Positions 1 through 11,280 of a stretch of DNA of 64,000 nt are shown piece by piece; positions within the stretch are counted from its first letter, which is position 1; each line of letters opens with the position of its first letter. The notes below the pieces were generated by a model. It was not told the origin of the DNA. It was given only the letters and a program-made list of their open reading frames with translations, and did not search any database. Made by a program: the position numbers and the translations under genes. Source of the stretch: Talpa occidentalis (taxonomy: Eukaryota > Chordata > Mammalia > Eulipotyphla > Talpidae); contig NW_023604295.1 of assembly GCF_014898055.3 (NCBI RefSeq), positions 141,328,676-141,392,675 on the forward strand, read 5' to 3'.

Positions 1-869
1 GCTTCATAAGAGGGGGTTCATGAATGTTTTATTGTTTTTTAAGAAATATTTTATTTTCAGAAATCTTGAATATATTTTCTGGCTGGATTTGTGGTAATCT
101 AGTAGTAAGTTACTGCTTCTGATATCCCCCACTTAGTAATGATTCCTTAATGAACAGATTCAATAAGCCTCACCTGTCCCTCAAGCATCCCGTCTTGACT
201 TTACCATTATACATTCTCTATTTTGCTCAATACTGAAAGTGATAAGGTGCACAGAAATTGCTGCAAGGATCCTGATATTTATTTTAAATTCTTGGCATTG
301 AAATATAGCTTGATGTTTACATAATCCATTAGATAGTCTATAATTTTCAGAAAGATGGGAAAGCAACTTTCTAGGCTGTTAGACCTGGGATAACTAGATT
401 TACTTTCACAGTCATTTTAAGTTTATGCATCTTACATACTGCATTTTAGTGCATTATTAATTCTGTCATAGGGAAAGTTCTTCTTTCAGTCTGTCCAACC
501 TATGTCTTATTCCTATATATCCATGTTGTGGAACTTTGAAACATGTAAAAGGAGGCGCTTGGCACTTATTTCTTGTCTGGGTTCAGGCAGCTATATGCTG
601 ATGATGGATCATGTAGCTCTTGAAATTTTATGAGAATTTACAGGATGGCTGAAGTGTACACCAATTTAATGTCAAATCATGCATATCAAAACCAATTGTG
701 TCTTTCAGAATTTCTGTGGATGCAAAGCATTTTCTCCTTTGTGAGATCCCCTAAAATCAGATTTCAATTCATTTCTATTTGAATTTGAGATGACTGTATG
801 AATGTTGTTTGTGTACTCTGAAGGCTGAAACAGGAAGTTCTGTGTCCTCTCAAAATTTTAACCAATGTT
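1..869. other. AT-rich sequence, nothing recognised
   Basis: No coding, RNA or repeat signature was recognised. Base composition is AT-rich with few CpGs, as in an ordinary mammalian intron or intergenic stretch. The short antisense reading frame at 181-366 has no recognisable domain. Confidence 0.5.
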
Positions 870-1118
870 GAGGCCTCCCTGCTAGCCTAGGGGTTTAGTC
901 TCAGTGCTATCACAGCTAGAGCCTGACTTCGATCTGCAGCCAGAGAGCAAACCCAGGAGGTGCAGTAGACTTCTCCTGTCTCACCTTCTGCTCCCCTCAG
1001 CAGTGTATTTAAGTAGATCTGCCTGTTCTGCTTTCCATTCTGTCTCTGGTGAATCATCTCATCCCCTGCACCTCTGACCTACACCCCAGTTCTTGTATGC
1101 AAAAAATAAAAAATAAAA
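870..1118 (+). mobile_element. tRNA-derived SINE, subfamily 1 (diverged)
   Basis: The copy starts with the family's GGCCTCCCTG head and runs through the body text shared by all copies (CTCCTGTCTCACC, CTCCCCTCAGCAGTGTATTT, CTGTCTCTGGTGAAT, CACCCCAGTTCTTGTATGC) into an A-rich tail. Imperfect flanking repeats are visible (accaatgttgag at 861 and acaatgcttgag at 1118). The head carries the TTTAGTCTCAGTGCTATCA wording of the oldest subfamily, and the B-box region is eroded. It is a retroposon copy, not a gene. Confidence 0.9.
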
Positions 1119-1120
1119 CA

Positions 1121-2129
1121 ATGCTTGAGAAAGGCAAAACCTCAGAAATAGTTCAGAGGACAAATAGAGTTGAGAGGAGACATCCCTCATCTTTAATTGA
1201 ACCTTTTTACTGTATATATTTACATACCTGTATAGATAAATCAATATATCTATATCTAGAGGTCAACACAGATATATGAAGTATTTTTTTAAAATGACAT
1301 TTATGGTCAACCATATTTATTTTTTAAATTATTTCTAAAAATAATTAGCTGTCTCTAAGACAACTGCCACTCTAGAAAGAAAAACAGTGCAAGTACATTG
1401 TTCCAATTTCATCTACGAAGATATTTCTTTGCTTTCAACATGCATCCTTCAGAGGCACCAAATTGTCACTTTTATCAGCAGATGTAAATATCATACAGAG
1501 AACCCCCTTATTTCCTAGCGAGATACCTCACTTTCCCCCTCCCTACTGCACGTATCTTACTTAATATAGGAAATCTGCAATCAGTCCTCATGCGGATATT
1601 CATACTGGGTTTTGCAACCAAGAAGTTCAATCATGCACATGCACACAAAGAGAAAAAGCAAAAGGCACTGAAAAAGGCAGTAAAGTGAACTGAAAATGTG
1701 ACTTTCACCATCAAATATTACTATTTCCACTTCAACTTAAAAATTATTAGTATTACTTCATCTACAGCATGTTTCCAGTGAATACGTTTTCTGAATATCT
1801 ATAGAGTATTTTTAAAAAGTGACAACAATGATAGTAAAAGCTGACACGTCCAGCATTGTCTCACACAAGGAAAAACACCAGACTTCGTAGGACAGAAATG
1901 AAATTACCATGTGTCCAAAAATGTCAGGGCCTAAAGTAGTACTTTATTAATCAGTTTTAAGGTATAAACCACTCTTATTTTATAAAACTAAGGCAAACTG
2001 AGATGCCCATTATTGAATTAGAATAAGAGATATAAAGATACGCTCCTCTTATTACCAGTGGCAACCATCTGACCCCTAGAAAGCACTGAATATGTTAGAT
2101 GGCAGTTCATTTGATTTATAAGAAAATCA
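1121..2129. other. AT-rich sequence, nothing recognised
   Basis: No gene or repeat was recognised. Short frames at 1049-1279 and 1059-1244 partly read through the neighbouring SINE and are chance open frames. Confidence 0.45.
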
Positions 2130-2280
2130 GACTGACTAATTTGATTTTCTCAACAATCTAGTGGTCGAAAGAAATTATTAGGGCCCATTTTAGACATAAG
2201 GAAATAGTTCAACTGGAAGATAAAAGAGTTGCCCAAGACCAAACAATGCTGATAATGCCAAAGAGAACATAGAAGACAGA
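2130..2280 (-). mobile_element. MIR fragment, antisense
   Basis: On the plus strand the order is: a TTTTCTCAACAATC segment, a CCCATTTTAGACATAAGGAAA segment, then AGTTGCCCAAGACCA. This matches the reverse complement of the MIR core (Ccattttacagatgaggaaac, then cttgcccaaggtca). It is heavily diverged, as expected for an element shared across mammals. Confidence 0.6.
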
Positions 2281-2927
2281 CCTTGTGCCTCTGGGTGAAT
2301 TTCCCTTCCCTTTTAGTCCTCTGTGCAAACTCACATTTCTGATGTTCTCGCTAACATTTCAGAACTACTGAAGCAAAGTTCTCAAACACTACATATTTCA
2401 CAAATAACTTCTAATAAGTTGCTTAGGGACTAAAAGTAGACATTAGGTGAAGAACTGGGAATGTAATTTATTTTTAATGTATTTATACATTGCTTTTTTT
2501 CTGAAACAAACTATCTTAAGATATCATCTGGGAATATTGAGCCGAGTTTGGAGGGCAATTAAAATATGACCTTTGAATAAATGATGTGCTTTTACATCAG
2601 CTTTTCTCCCTGTTCAGTGAGTAAATATTTGTAGTTAAAGATAAATACAGAATGAAAGATTAGATTAGACTTATTCATATGAATCATTGTTGCACCTCTT
2701 CTGTTCTTGGGTACTGTATTGATTATAATTCTATCAATTTAATTAATTCCACTTGGCTTTGAAATCTCCTCAGGGGAGTTTCCAAAATGAAATAAATTAA
2801 AACTCAAATCACTGCTCTTTCTGACACATGTAATAATACAGATCTTAATAATTTAAAAAGTTCATGACTACTCTTTTTGAAACTATAAGAAGTTATATCT
2901 CCCATGTGTGGATAAAATCCAATAACT
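2281..2927. other. AT-rich sequence, nothing recognised
   Basis: No coding or repeat signature was recognised. Confidence 0.45.
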
Positions 2928-3115
2928 CAGTGATTCTCAAAGTGTGGTGCCCTGAGCCATCAGCAACAGCACACTTAGGAAAGGACTTAGAAATGCAAAG
3001 TCTTGACCTAAACTCAAACAGATTGAATGAAAAACTCTGAGAGTGGAGCAATCTGTAGATCTGTAGATCAGCAAGCATCCAAGTGATTCCAGTGCCCCAG
3101 CTGGTTAAGCTAGCT
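2928..3115 (+). mobile_element. MER20 (hAT-Charlie non-autonomous DNA transposon)
   Basis: The 5' end CAGTGATTCTCAAAGTGTGG matches the MER20 terminal sequence. It is followed in order by recognisable pieces: CAGCAACAGCA, TTAGAAATGCAAA, CAGATTGAATGAAAAACTCTG, AGCAATCTGT and CCAAGTGATTCCAGTGC. Length, about 190 bp, is near full length. MER20 is placental-specific, and some copies act as hormone-responsive regulatory elements in endometrium; nothing here shows that this copy does. A 102-codon antisense frame across it is not a gene. Confidence 0.8.
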
Positions 3116-4682
3116 CCCATGTAAAGGTACAAGATGTGTGTGATCTGTGGCCTTTTTCTTCCATGTCCATGTGAATAACTAAATACATTTTCTAAAGTCA
3201 TTTTCCTTTAATTTGAAAATTAAAGGTTATTAAAAATGAAAAAGGTTTCTAGCAAAATTAAATTTGATATTTTTTCTATACAATTTTATAGCTTTTTAAA
3301 AAAGATCACCATCATAAAACTTTGCTTGATATGTTGCATGGAAACATTTCTATTTGGAATATGGATTCTAAATAGAACTACCTATGTCATAGCAACTTCT
3401 GGAAATAATAAAATGTTTCATAAACTTGTATATAATATTTTATGATATAGAGTAGAATGACTATACCTCTGAGACTAAGTATGCAAGTTATAATTTAATT
3501 TTGAATTTTTAACAGTGGCCAACTATAAAGAGTATTTGTACATAATATAGAAATTGTGGCTATAAAGATGTATAATACAGAGGCTTTATTTCAGTAAATA
3601 ATGTATTTCGGTTCAATATATTAAAAATATGAATATAACAAAGAGGTGGTGTAGAGTTCCATGTGAATTTTTTAAAGGATAACTATTTGGTTGTTCATCT
3701 CAAAAAACATTTTAATGGTAGGGAAAACTCACGAACATCTGTAAGTCTGCCTACTAGACATTTTATCTGTAGAGATGAAAATGGTAACTGCACTTAAAAG
3801 TTACCTTTGGTATTTTCAAAGACAGTGGAGGATTTTACTTTGCATATAGCATATCTTTGCTTCTCATATGCTTCAAAGGATTAAACACCAAAGCCTTCTA
3901 TTAAAGGCAGCTATTTCTATGATTTTGATATTGGCCTCGATATTTTTGATAGAAATTCTGATCAGGGGTACATCAGGAGCCACTGATATAAATGAGCTTC
4001 TGTTGTCCTCCACACAGGTTTTCAAAGGGACAGGTATACATTCATTTATACACTAAGCACATGGAGCTGTATTTTCATGATTTTTTTCATTATTTTCTTT
4101 CCACCATTGTACTACTTTCTGATTTGAAAAGAGCATAAGTTTTAAAGGTGATTTATTTCTCTGCAACATAAAAAAGTTAATGTATGACTGGCATTTTGAT
4201 AAGGGTGTAGATAAATAGAACTGGAAGACAATCATTACCAGGTACAGATAAATGGGTCTGGAAGCCAATTGTTACCATGTTTATTTCTGAATGGATATGG
4301 ATTCCTGCTCCCCTCATGTATTAAATGGAGGTGAATAGATAGTTAGAACCAGTTATGAGCACTGACTGGTATTACTGTTAACTAAAAGCAAAGTCCAGGG
4401 ACACATGAGTTCAGGAAAATGAGCAAAATATACCCTTAGTTTAGGTTTCTTTCTGAATGCATTAAAGTTATCCCTGCCCTTGGTACTGAAAAGAGAGTCC
4501 CCTATGAATGAGGCCGCCTTGAAACTTCCAGAGCAGTTCAGAGATAAGATGAATAGTTACTGGTGAATACCATATGTTGCAGAATCAACTAGCCAAGCCC
4601 TCCCAGCAATACTTAGCAACAAAATAATCTTATGAATTAGAAATAAATACCAAATCCATTAGTAACAAGAAAAGGAAGGTGA
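3116..4682. other. AT-rich sequence, nothing recognised
   Basis: About 1.6 kb of AT-rich sequence without a recognised repeat. Short frames (3236-3445, 3868-4056, 4053-4268) are low-complexity, hydrophobic translations of AT-rich DNA and carry no known motif. Confidence 0.45.
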
Positions 4683-4698
4683 AAAATAGATATTAGAG

Positions 4699-4971
4699 TT
4701 CTCCCCGGTGGCGCAGCGGTTGAGCGCTGGGTTGCAAAGCTGCCCGCAGCCTCTACAGTGCCGGTTCGATCCCCGGCTGCTTCCCGGCCACCTGAGGAGG
4801 GTCCCAGATGGTGTGCAGACCCCTCCTGCCGCCCGCTGCTCCCCTCAGCAGTGTACTTCGTCAGTCTGCCTGCTCTGCTCCCCGCTCTGGCTCTGGTGAA
4901 TTCTCTCACCCTCCCGCGCTTCTGACTGTACCCAGTGCTTGTATAAATAAATAAATAAATAAATCTTTTAA
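4699..4971 (+). mobile_element. tRNA-derived SINE, subfamily 3 (young)
   Basis: Full-length copy. It has an A box (GGTGGCGCAGCGGTTGAG), a B box (GGTTCGATCCCC), a GC-rich body (CCGCCCGCTGCTCCCCTCAG, CTCTGGCTCTGGTGAATTC) and a tail of repeated AAAT ending in CTTTT. A perfect 16-bp target-site duplication, aaaatagatattagag, lies at 4683-4698 and 4972-4987. Intact promoter boxes, retained CpGs and the perfect duplication all point to a recent insertion. Confidence 0.97.
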
Positions 4972-5057
4972 AAAATAGATATTAGAGAATGTAATATATA
5001 TTAGTATCACAAAAAAATAACAATAGGAAAAACGTGGCTATTAAAAGATAAATGATT

Positions 5058-5328
5058 GGGGCCTCACTCATGGTGCAGGGGTTAAAGATAGCACTATCAA
5101 GCTATTGCCAGTCACTGTGACATGAGTTTGATTTCCCAGCCACTGGCCAGGGATCTGACACACATGGTGCAAAAGACCTCTCCTGCCTCGCCCACTGCTC
5201 CCCTCAGCAGTATATTTCAGTAAATCCAACAGTTCTGCTCCCTGCTCTGTCTCTGGTGACTCATCTCATCCCCTGCACCTCTGGCCTACACCCCAGTTCT
5301 TGCATGCGTAAATAAATCTTTAAAAAAT
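5058..5328 (+). mobile_element. tRNA-derived SINE, subfamily 1
   Basis: Full-length copy from GGGGCCTCACTCATGG to AAATAAATCTTTAAAAAA. The head has the subfamily-1 wording (TATCAAGCTATTGCCAGTCACTG). No clean target-site duplication was found. Confidence 0.93.
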
Positions 5329-5521
5329 AGATAAGGTATTTTATTTTAAATATTTAAATGCTTGTGTCAATCAATTTGAGTAGTCATTGAAAGGGTCTAT
5401 GTTTTATTTCCATTTATCTCTGATTATAAATTACCATATTTGACTCAGAGAATTTTTTTAAAAATCTGAATAGACCAATAATTATTAAAGTGTTTGGGTC
5501 TGTGTTTAAAATAACTATCCT

Positions 5522-5792
5522 AGGGGCCTCCCTGGTGGCATCAGGGTTGAGCATCAGCATTGTGAAGCTGTCTGCAGCTACTGCAGGGAGTTCAATCCCC
5601 AGCTAGGGAGGTGACCCACATGGCATGGCAGACCTCTCCTGTCTCGCCCGCTGCTCCCCTCAGCAGTGTATTTCAGTCAACCTGCCTGTTCTGTTCCCCA
5701 TTCTGTCTCTGCTGAATCCTCTCACCCCCCACACCTCTGGCCTGTACCCCAGCTCTTGTATGCATAAATAAATAAATCTTAAAAATGTAAAC
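5522..5792 (+). mobile_element. tRNA-derived SINE, subfamily 2-like
   Basis: Full-length copy. The head has GTTGAGCATCAGCATTGTGAA, the subfamily-2 form. An approximately 14-bp imperfect duplication (taaaataactatcct against taaaataactacct) flanks it at about 5507-5521 and 5793-5806. Confidence 0.94.
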
Positions 5793-5859
5793 TAAAATAA
5801 CTACCTTTGTGTCTGCAAATTGGAAATTGATTCCAAACACTTTTGGAAGCAAGTTGTAC

Positions 5860-6030
5860 TGAAATTCAAAGTTTTACACAAGCTCTGGGGAGGGATTGGG
5901 GTCAGAATGGGGGGGCTGCAATTGTATGGGGAATATAACAATAAAATTTATTATTAAAAAATAAAAATTAAAAAAAAAGAAGATAATGACAGAAAAAAAA
6001 AATAAAAATAAAACAGTATCAATAATAAAG
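5860..6030 (+). mobile_element. Possible L1 3' tail and A-rich run
   Basis: A G-rich segment (GGGGAGGGATTGGGGTCAG, then GGGGGGGCTGC) is followed by AACAATAAAATTTATTATT and a long A-rich stretch. The G-rich then AATAAA then poly(A) order resembles an L1 3' untranslated end. An unrelated A-rich simple repeat is the alternative. Assignment is weak. Confidence 0.35.
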
Positions 6031-6534
6031 AATGCTCTAATTTAACATAGCCACTTACTCCCACTCCAGACAAACAAACAAACAAACCAAAAAGGGACAT
6101 TAGGAGGAGAAAGATTATAATCAGCAAAATTAGGATACAGTATTGGGAATCAATCATTTGTTTCATGTATGTAGGAAGATATTTCAATTTTGTGGAATAA
6201 AGCTCAGATAGATTATATCCTATATACTAGATTAATTAAATGTGTCATTTTAATTAATAATGTCATTTCAAAAGGGGACTCTTAGCTAGATTGTAAGGAT
6301 TTTCATGGCCTCTTTTATTTTCTGTAAATATTACTGGGCAGACAGGAATAGAGTCTTAGAAACAAAACCAGTGGTTTTTCAGATAAATAATGTTTCGCAG
6401 GGGAAATTAAGTAAATGAAAGTAAGTGTTCAAAAATCTAGAAAAAGAATCTCCATTATGATAATATGACCTGAAGAAAGACTGGTGAATTATATAACATC
6501 TGCCCTTAGAAATCTGACTTTTCTCGCCAGAATA
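6031..6534. other. AT-rich sequence, nothing recognised
   Basis: Contains a short AAAC-type run at about 6069-6090. No gene or dispersed repeat was recognised. Confidence 0.45.
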
Positions 6535-6840
6535 TATACTATGGATTGAATCTTATTTGCCCCTAAAATCACTATGTTGCATTTCTTGTCCCCACCATGA
6601 TAGTATTTAGATGTGGGATCTTTTGGAGATCATTAGGTCATGAGGGTGGAGGCCTCTATAAGAAGAATAGAACAAGAAAGTGGTCAGCTACAAAACAAGA
6701 AGAGGGCTCTCAGATAACATATCTGCTTGCATCTTCATTTTAGATATCCTGGCCTGTGAACTCTGAGAAATTAATGTTTGCTGTTTAAACCTCCCAGCCT
6801 GTGCAGTTTTATTATAGCAGCTGAAACTGACTAAAACAAT
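6535..6840 (+). mobile_element. MLT1-type LTR (MaLR/ERVL), degenerate
   Basis: Landmarks of the MLT1 LTR consensus appear in order: CTATGGATTGAAT, CCCCTAAAATCACTATGTTG, GATAGTATTTAGATGTGGGA, GATCATTAGGTCATGAGGGTGGA, then TGTTTGCTGTTTAAACC, CAGCCTGTGCAGTTTTATTATAGCAGC and ACTAAAACA at the end. It is an ancient retroviral-like LTR. No internal coding region is seen beside it. Confidence 0.75.
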
Positions 6841-7329
6841 GTACCTTTCACAACAATAAGGACAGATCTTTTGGGATTCTGGGTGTGTTCCTTCTACTGA
6901 AGTGTGACACAAAGCTAAATAATTTTAAATGAGGAAAATTAAAGGAATGGTCATGACCCGAGTTATTCATTAGCATAATCCACTTTTTGCTTAAAAATAA
7001 AATGCTGATAGATTTTGAAAGAAAATGGATTTTCATTGCAATCATTCTCAATTTCTTATAATGTAGCCACTGAAATGGAACACCTGAAAATATTTGCACA
7101 TTCTGATACCAAATTATCAGGTTCTAATAAAACTTATTCTAAGCTAAATACAAAAATAAATTCCATGTAACAAAATCTTACATTGAACCTTCTTAAAATA
7201 AATCAGGGAATTTATATTCATGTATCTTCACCTTAGGATACAATTCCATTTACATTTTTTTTTACATTAAACTTCAGAAATGTATGGTTTTTCCCATGCA
7301 GAACAGATTGTAATTGTTAACATGTAAAA
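6841..7329. other. AT-rich sequence, nothing recognised
   Basis: No coding or repeat signature was recognised. Confidence 0.45.
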
Positions 7330-7465
7330 CCTACCGGTTATCTTAAGTGGTTTACATATACTAATTGGGTTCTGTAAGTGAGGTGCTATTTTTTCCCCAT
7401 TTAATCAGGCAAGCAAACAGAAACCTAAAAGGTCACTTGCTTAAGATCAAGCAGCTAATAGCATC
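7330..7465 (-). mobile_element. MIR fragment, antisense
   Basis: The order GTGGTTTACATATACTAATTG, then CCCCATTTAATCAGGCAAGCA, then AAAGGTCACTTGCTTAAGATC and AAGCAGCTAATAG follows the reverse complement of the MIR core and 3' part. Diverged. Confidence 0.65.
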
Positions 7466-7844
7466 AGTGTGATATTGCCCAAGAGATAGTAAAGTGCATA
7501 GAAGTTCTTAAGACACTTTGTATTTATAAAGCTATACATCACTGTTCTTAGAAGTTAAAAAAAAGTAATGAGAAGAGGAATCAAACATCTAAGTTACAGT
7601 TTATCTTCTGGAAGATGCTAAAGTTACCTTGTCTGTATTACCTTAGGTGGCCACACATAGAATCAATCTTCAGTCTTTTAAATGGGTATGAAATGCCGAT
7701 AGGTTGGAAAGGGAAAGACAGCTTGTTGCTTTCTCAAAGCACTTAAGCTGCCCTAGTTGTGAAACCCCAAGAGCTACACTCATAATTTATTTATTTTTCA
7801 ATCCTATGATCATAGCATAAAGACTAATGCATCAGTCATAATCA

Positions 7845-7935
7845 GTGCATTCATTCATTCATTATTCATTTATATTATTTTTATATTTAGATCTTATTTA
7901 CATTTATTAATTTGTTACTTATTCATTCATTATTC
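7845..7935. repeat. ATTC/TTCA-type simple repeat
   Basis: Repeated ATTC units (CATTCATTCATTCATTATTCA and again TTATTCATTCATTATTCATAG) lie in a T-rich context. It may be the eroded 3' tail of an old L2. Confidence 0.6.
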
Positions 7936-8009
7936 ATAGTAATTGGTTCATGTGTTTATTTATATATGTAACAAATATCCATGGTAACAATGAATACTTA
8001 TATTTAATA

Positions 8010-8150
8010 TGTAGCAAATTTTCATTGCACTCCTGTTATTTCTCAGAATTGAAGATACAGCAATGAATGAAATAAAAAAAAATGTTTTGCCCTCATGAAG
8101 CTTGTGTTCTAGTGGCAATACACAGACAGTCTGTGGTAAACAAAAATACA
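8010..8150 (-). mobile_element. L2 3' end, antisense
   Basis: GAAGATACAGCAATGAATGAA, CCCTCATGAAGCTTGTGTTC, TAGTGGCAATACACAGACAG and GGTAAACAAAAATA follow the reverse complement of the L2 3' region, the segment typically read as 'gggatacagcagtgaac ... catggagcttacattctagtgg ... acaataaac'. Confidence 0.75.
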
Positions 8151-8411
8151 GTTGCTTCTCATTATTTGTGCAAGTTATGACTTAAAAAGTTTCTGTCAAC
8201 ATCAAATGAGTGATTTCTGAACCACTGATTCTAGGCTAAATACTGGGTTTGTGTTCCATGATCCTCTGTGCGTACAATTTTCACTAACAGGTCAATATAT
8301 AATTTAGTTTTATGGATCCATGAGAAGGATGTTAAACTTAACTCTGAATGAAACGGGAAGTCTCTAGACAGTGTGGGCTGGAAACATAGGAGGATCTGAC
8401 ATGGTTTTGTG

Positions 8412-8483
8412 ATAATCTTTCTGAATGCTGGATTGAGACTAGATGAAATAATCTTTCTGAATCCTGGATTGAGACTAGATGTC
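8412..8483. repeat. 36-bp tandem duplication
   Basis: Two adjacent 36-bp units (8412-8447 and 8448-8483) start with ataatctttctgaat. They share nearly all positions; the clearest difference is gctgg against cctgg, plus the last bases. It is a local tandem duplication with no coding meaning. Confidence 0.9.
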
Positions 8484-8889
8484 GGAGGAAATTTTTCATG
8501 TAGCAGAAGCAGGGCAGCAGTTTATAGGAACCCACTGGGAGCAATTCATATTAAACAGTTAGAAATCAACACATTGAAATAAATGCTAATAAATTCTCAT
8601 GAAACATGTACTTCATTCACTTATTCAACTCTCTTCACATAGACATGTTTTTTTCAGTCATTTGAATGTTTAATTTTAGGAAACTGAAAATATTCAAATA
8701 GGGTGAACTTTCTCTCTAATAAAATTTAGAATTTGTAGATTTAGCTGAATAATGCACAAAATCATATTCAGAATTTACAACTTTAAGTTTAAGAATGCTC
8801 AGGCTAGTAAAAACTCACAGAGAAGTAACATTATTTCTTGATAAGAAAAAGAAAACAAAGTATAATTTACTGAATACAAATTTTATAAG

Positions 8890-9085
8890 ATTTATATTAC
8901 TAAACCATTTGCATATAAAATTCTGCTGAATCCTATGACTAGCCTATAATCACAGAATTACAAACAACAGGTTGAAGCTCCAAGGAAATTTAATTCATTA
9001 AGTCAGAAAGTGATGGATCTGGATTTTGAACACATCAGTCTTTTATTCCAAAGCATGTCCTTTCCTACCTGTTCCACTGCCCCAG
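8890..9085 (-). mobile_element. MIR fragment, antisense (weak)
   Basis: CCTATGACTAGCCTATAATCACAG, AATTTAATTCATTAAGTCAG, AAAGTGATGGATCTGGATTTTGAAC and CAAAGCATGTCCTTTCCTACC follow the order of an antisense MIR (pattern 'aggtcacacagctagtaagtggcagagctggattcgaac'). Confidence 0.5.
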
Positions 9086-10279
9086 AAAACGCGATCTCAA
9101 TGAAACAATTAGCTAATTGATATTGGTCTAGTCATTTACTTATTACCTCTATACCTAGACATTCTTCCCTATCAGTTTAACAAAATGCAGTAGATGCTGT
9201 GATAAAGTTAGTTCTAAAATAACAGATGTTCTGTTAGAAAGTTTTATCTACTGGTATCATGTGAGCTTGAACCCCATTGTTTAGGTGTGAAAATTATAAT
9301 AGTAATAATTATAACCAACATGTTTGCTTTTCCACGAGTCAGGCATATTGTGAACACTTGTCTTGTGGATGCACACGTGGGACAAGGTGAATAAAATTAA
9401 AAGATACAAAAGAAAGAGAAATTGGACAAAGAGGCACAATATAAGAGTCCAAACTTTGTTTCTGAAAATACTTTGAAGGTTTTGCAAATATAACACCAAT
9501 TATGGAACATAGTACCCTCATGTCAAATGTTTTTTAATTTCTTTAAATGTCTTTGTTTTACTACTTAGGGGACATATCCTGTCATGGAAATACATTTGAA
9601 AAATAGGTGGTAGAATATAATTTAAAAATAGATGGTAGAATGTAATTTCTATTATAGAACTTTATGTTGCTGTCTTTTCTAGAGCAAATCTCTCTGGTGA
9701 AAAGAGAAATGCATTTTCTTCCCTCTGATTTATTATATTTATTATATGACATTTCTCTTAAAATAGTTTCTAATTTTTGGATCAGATCCAATCGGTGCTT
9801 GTATTCTTTCTGTGTGCTTGTCTCTTTACAAACCTGAATATAAATGCTTATTTATAAAACAGTTACCTTTAATTAGCTCTTAGAGGATAGAGACTGTGTT
9901 GTAGAAATTGTTTCATTCCACATCTAAAGCATAAACAGTAATCAATGTTCATAGAAAGAAAATGAAAGGAAATTGGTCATTGGCCTCTAATAACCATAAT
10001 AAACTTGTGTCAATTCAAATTGCAACACAATCCCAGAACATCATGTAACTTTGATCACGGATCATATAAACTAATCATATTTAAGTGGAAATGATCTCAT
10101 TCAACAGATGTTCAAGGTCATTGTCACCCAGGTGTTTCATAGAGACCAGGGGTTTTTGGCATGGAAGTAACTTCTCCATAAATAAGCCTAGGGTTGGATT
10201 CTTACTGAAATGATAATGATGTGTAACATATGTCCTGATGTTAATATTTCACATGTTCTGAGGAAATGTTTCTCCAGGA
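9086..10279. other. AT-rich sequence, nothing recognised
   Basis: No gene or dispersed repeat was recognised, apart from the small duplication at 9599-9648. Three antisense short frames here have no domain. Confidence 0.45.
9599..9648. repeat. 25-bp imperfect tandem duplication
   Basis: Two 25-bp units, aaaaataggtggtagaat... and aaaaatagatggtagaat..., are adjacent at 9599-9623 and 9624-9648 with two differences. Confidence 0.9.
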
Positions 10280-10700
10280 ATCTAATTAGGACACATCTTC
10301 ATTTCTTCAGAATGCACAGCTCTTTTGCCTTGTTGGGAGGCACGGACTTGTGCTGGAAAAGCCAGGGTTTTCCACGTGCTGACTTTGTTAACAGTGAGGA
10401 AACAGAGGGACCTAATTTCCTAGGCAGATATTTAACACATAACTTGATTATTAATTCAATCAAATTGTGGGTAATGCCTATTATCTTTATAAATAGATAT
10501 AAAAAGCACATACATGTGAAAGAAGCATTGATGTGGAAAAATGCTACAATAACAAATCTTATTATAAGAAAGAATTTTGAAATAACTTGCCAGGAGGGTA
10601 ATGACCTCAATTAAATTTTATGTGAAATAATAATTGGTGATTTTAATAAAGGAACTCTTGCAAATTGCATATTTGATAATATAATATTTTGGTATTTCTT
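10280..10700. promoter_or_regulatory. Candidate conserved non-coding element
   Basis: A repeat-free block with TTGATTATTAATTCAATCAA, CAGATATTTAAC and AATAATTGG motifs, rich in TAAT cores. It overlaps a 134-codon plus-strand frame (10210-10614) and a 103-codon minus-strand frame. Neither translation has a recognisable domain, and overlapping opposite frames are expected by chance in AT-rich DNA. The regulatory call is inference from texture only. Confidence 0.3.
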
Positions 10701-11280
10701 ATTTCCCTCTGGCTTGTTTCATATTAAATAAGAATCTTTGAGCTGATCAAGTAAGATTTATAATTTAAAATGCTTTCTCTTTCAACATCCTCAAATAGAT
10801 TTTAAGTAGATTTAAATTTAAAAGGAAGGAGAAGAATATTTAAAATCTCCTTGGAGAAATTTATTTTGTCAGTTAGGGGAAAATATTGGTCTGTGAAAAT
10901 GCACAGTGAATTTCAAAAGGACATCAGTAAGCGTAGGGAAGGAAAAATTAAAAGCCACAGTACTTAAAGATAGTTAAGTGAGATGAACATTTCTGGTGTT
11001 AATCATCTTGAAAACACCAAATGGAAGTAACTCTTTCTGCCGAAATGTATTCTATTCCCATGTTTACATGTGATGATCTGTATTTAGAGATTTAAAAAAA
11101 AACTATTATTTTATAATGGTTACACATTCTTTAGTGTATTACAGAATAGTACTCACTTTTATGGAGTTTTGGGCTGAAGTAACTTCACAATTCAAACAAG
11201 GAAAGACCTTTACAAACAAAACTGTCCCTTAAATCAGTGCTGAAATCCGTTCCTAGAAGGCTGCCATGCACAATTAATTG

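Noticed and set aside
4699..4800. tRNA-like promoter boxes as a functional tRNA gene
   Set aside because: The boxes belong to SINE heads repeated across the window. The acceptor and anticodon stems do not form a complete tRNA.
10210..10614. 134-codon plus-strand frame with an opposite 103-codon frame
   Set aside because: Overlapping frames on both strands in AT-rich DNA with no domain; more likely chance within a non-coding block.
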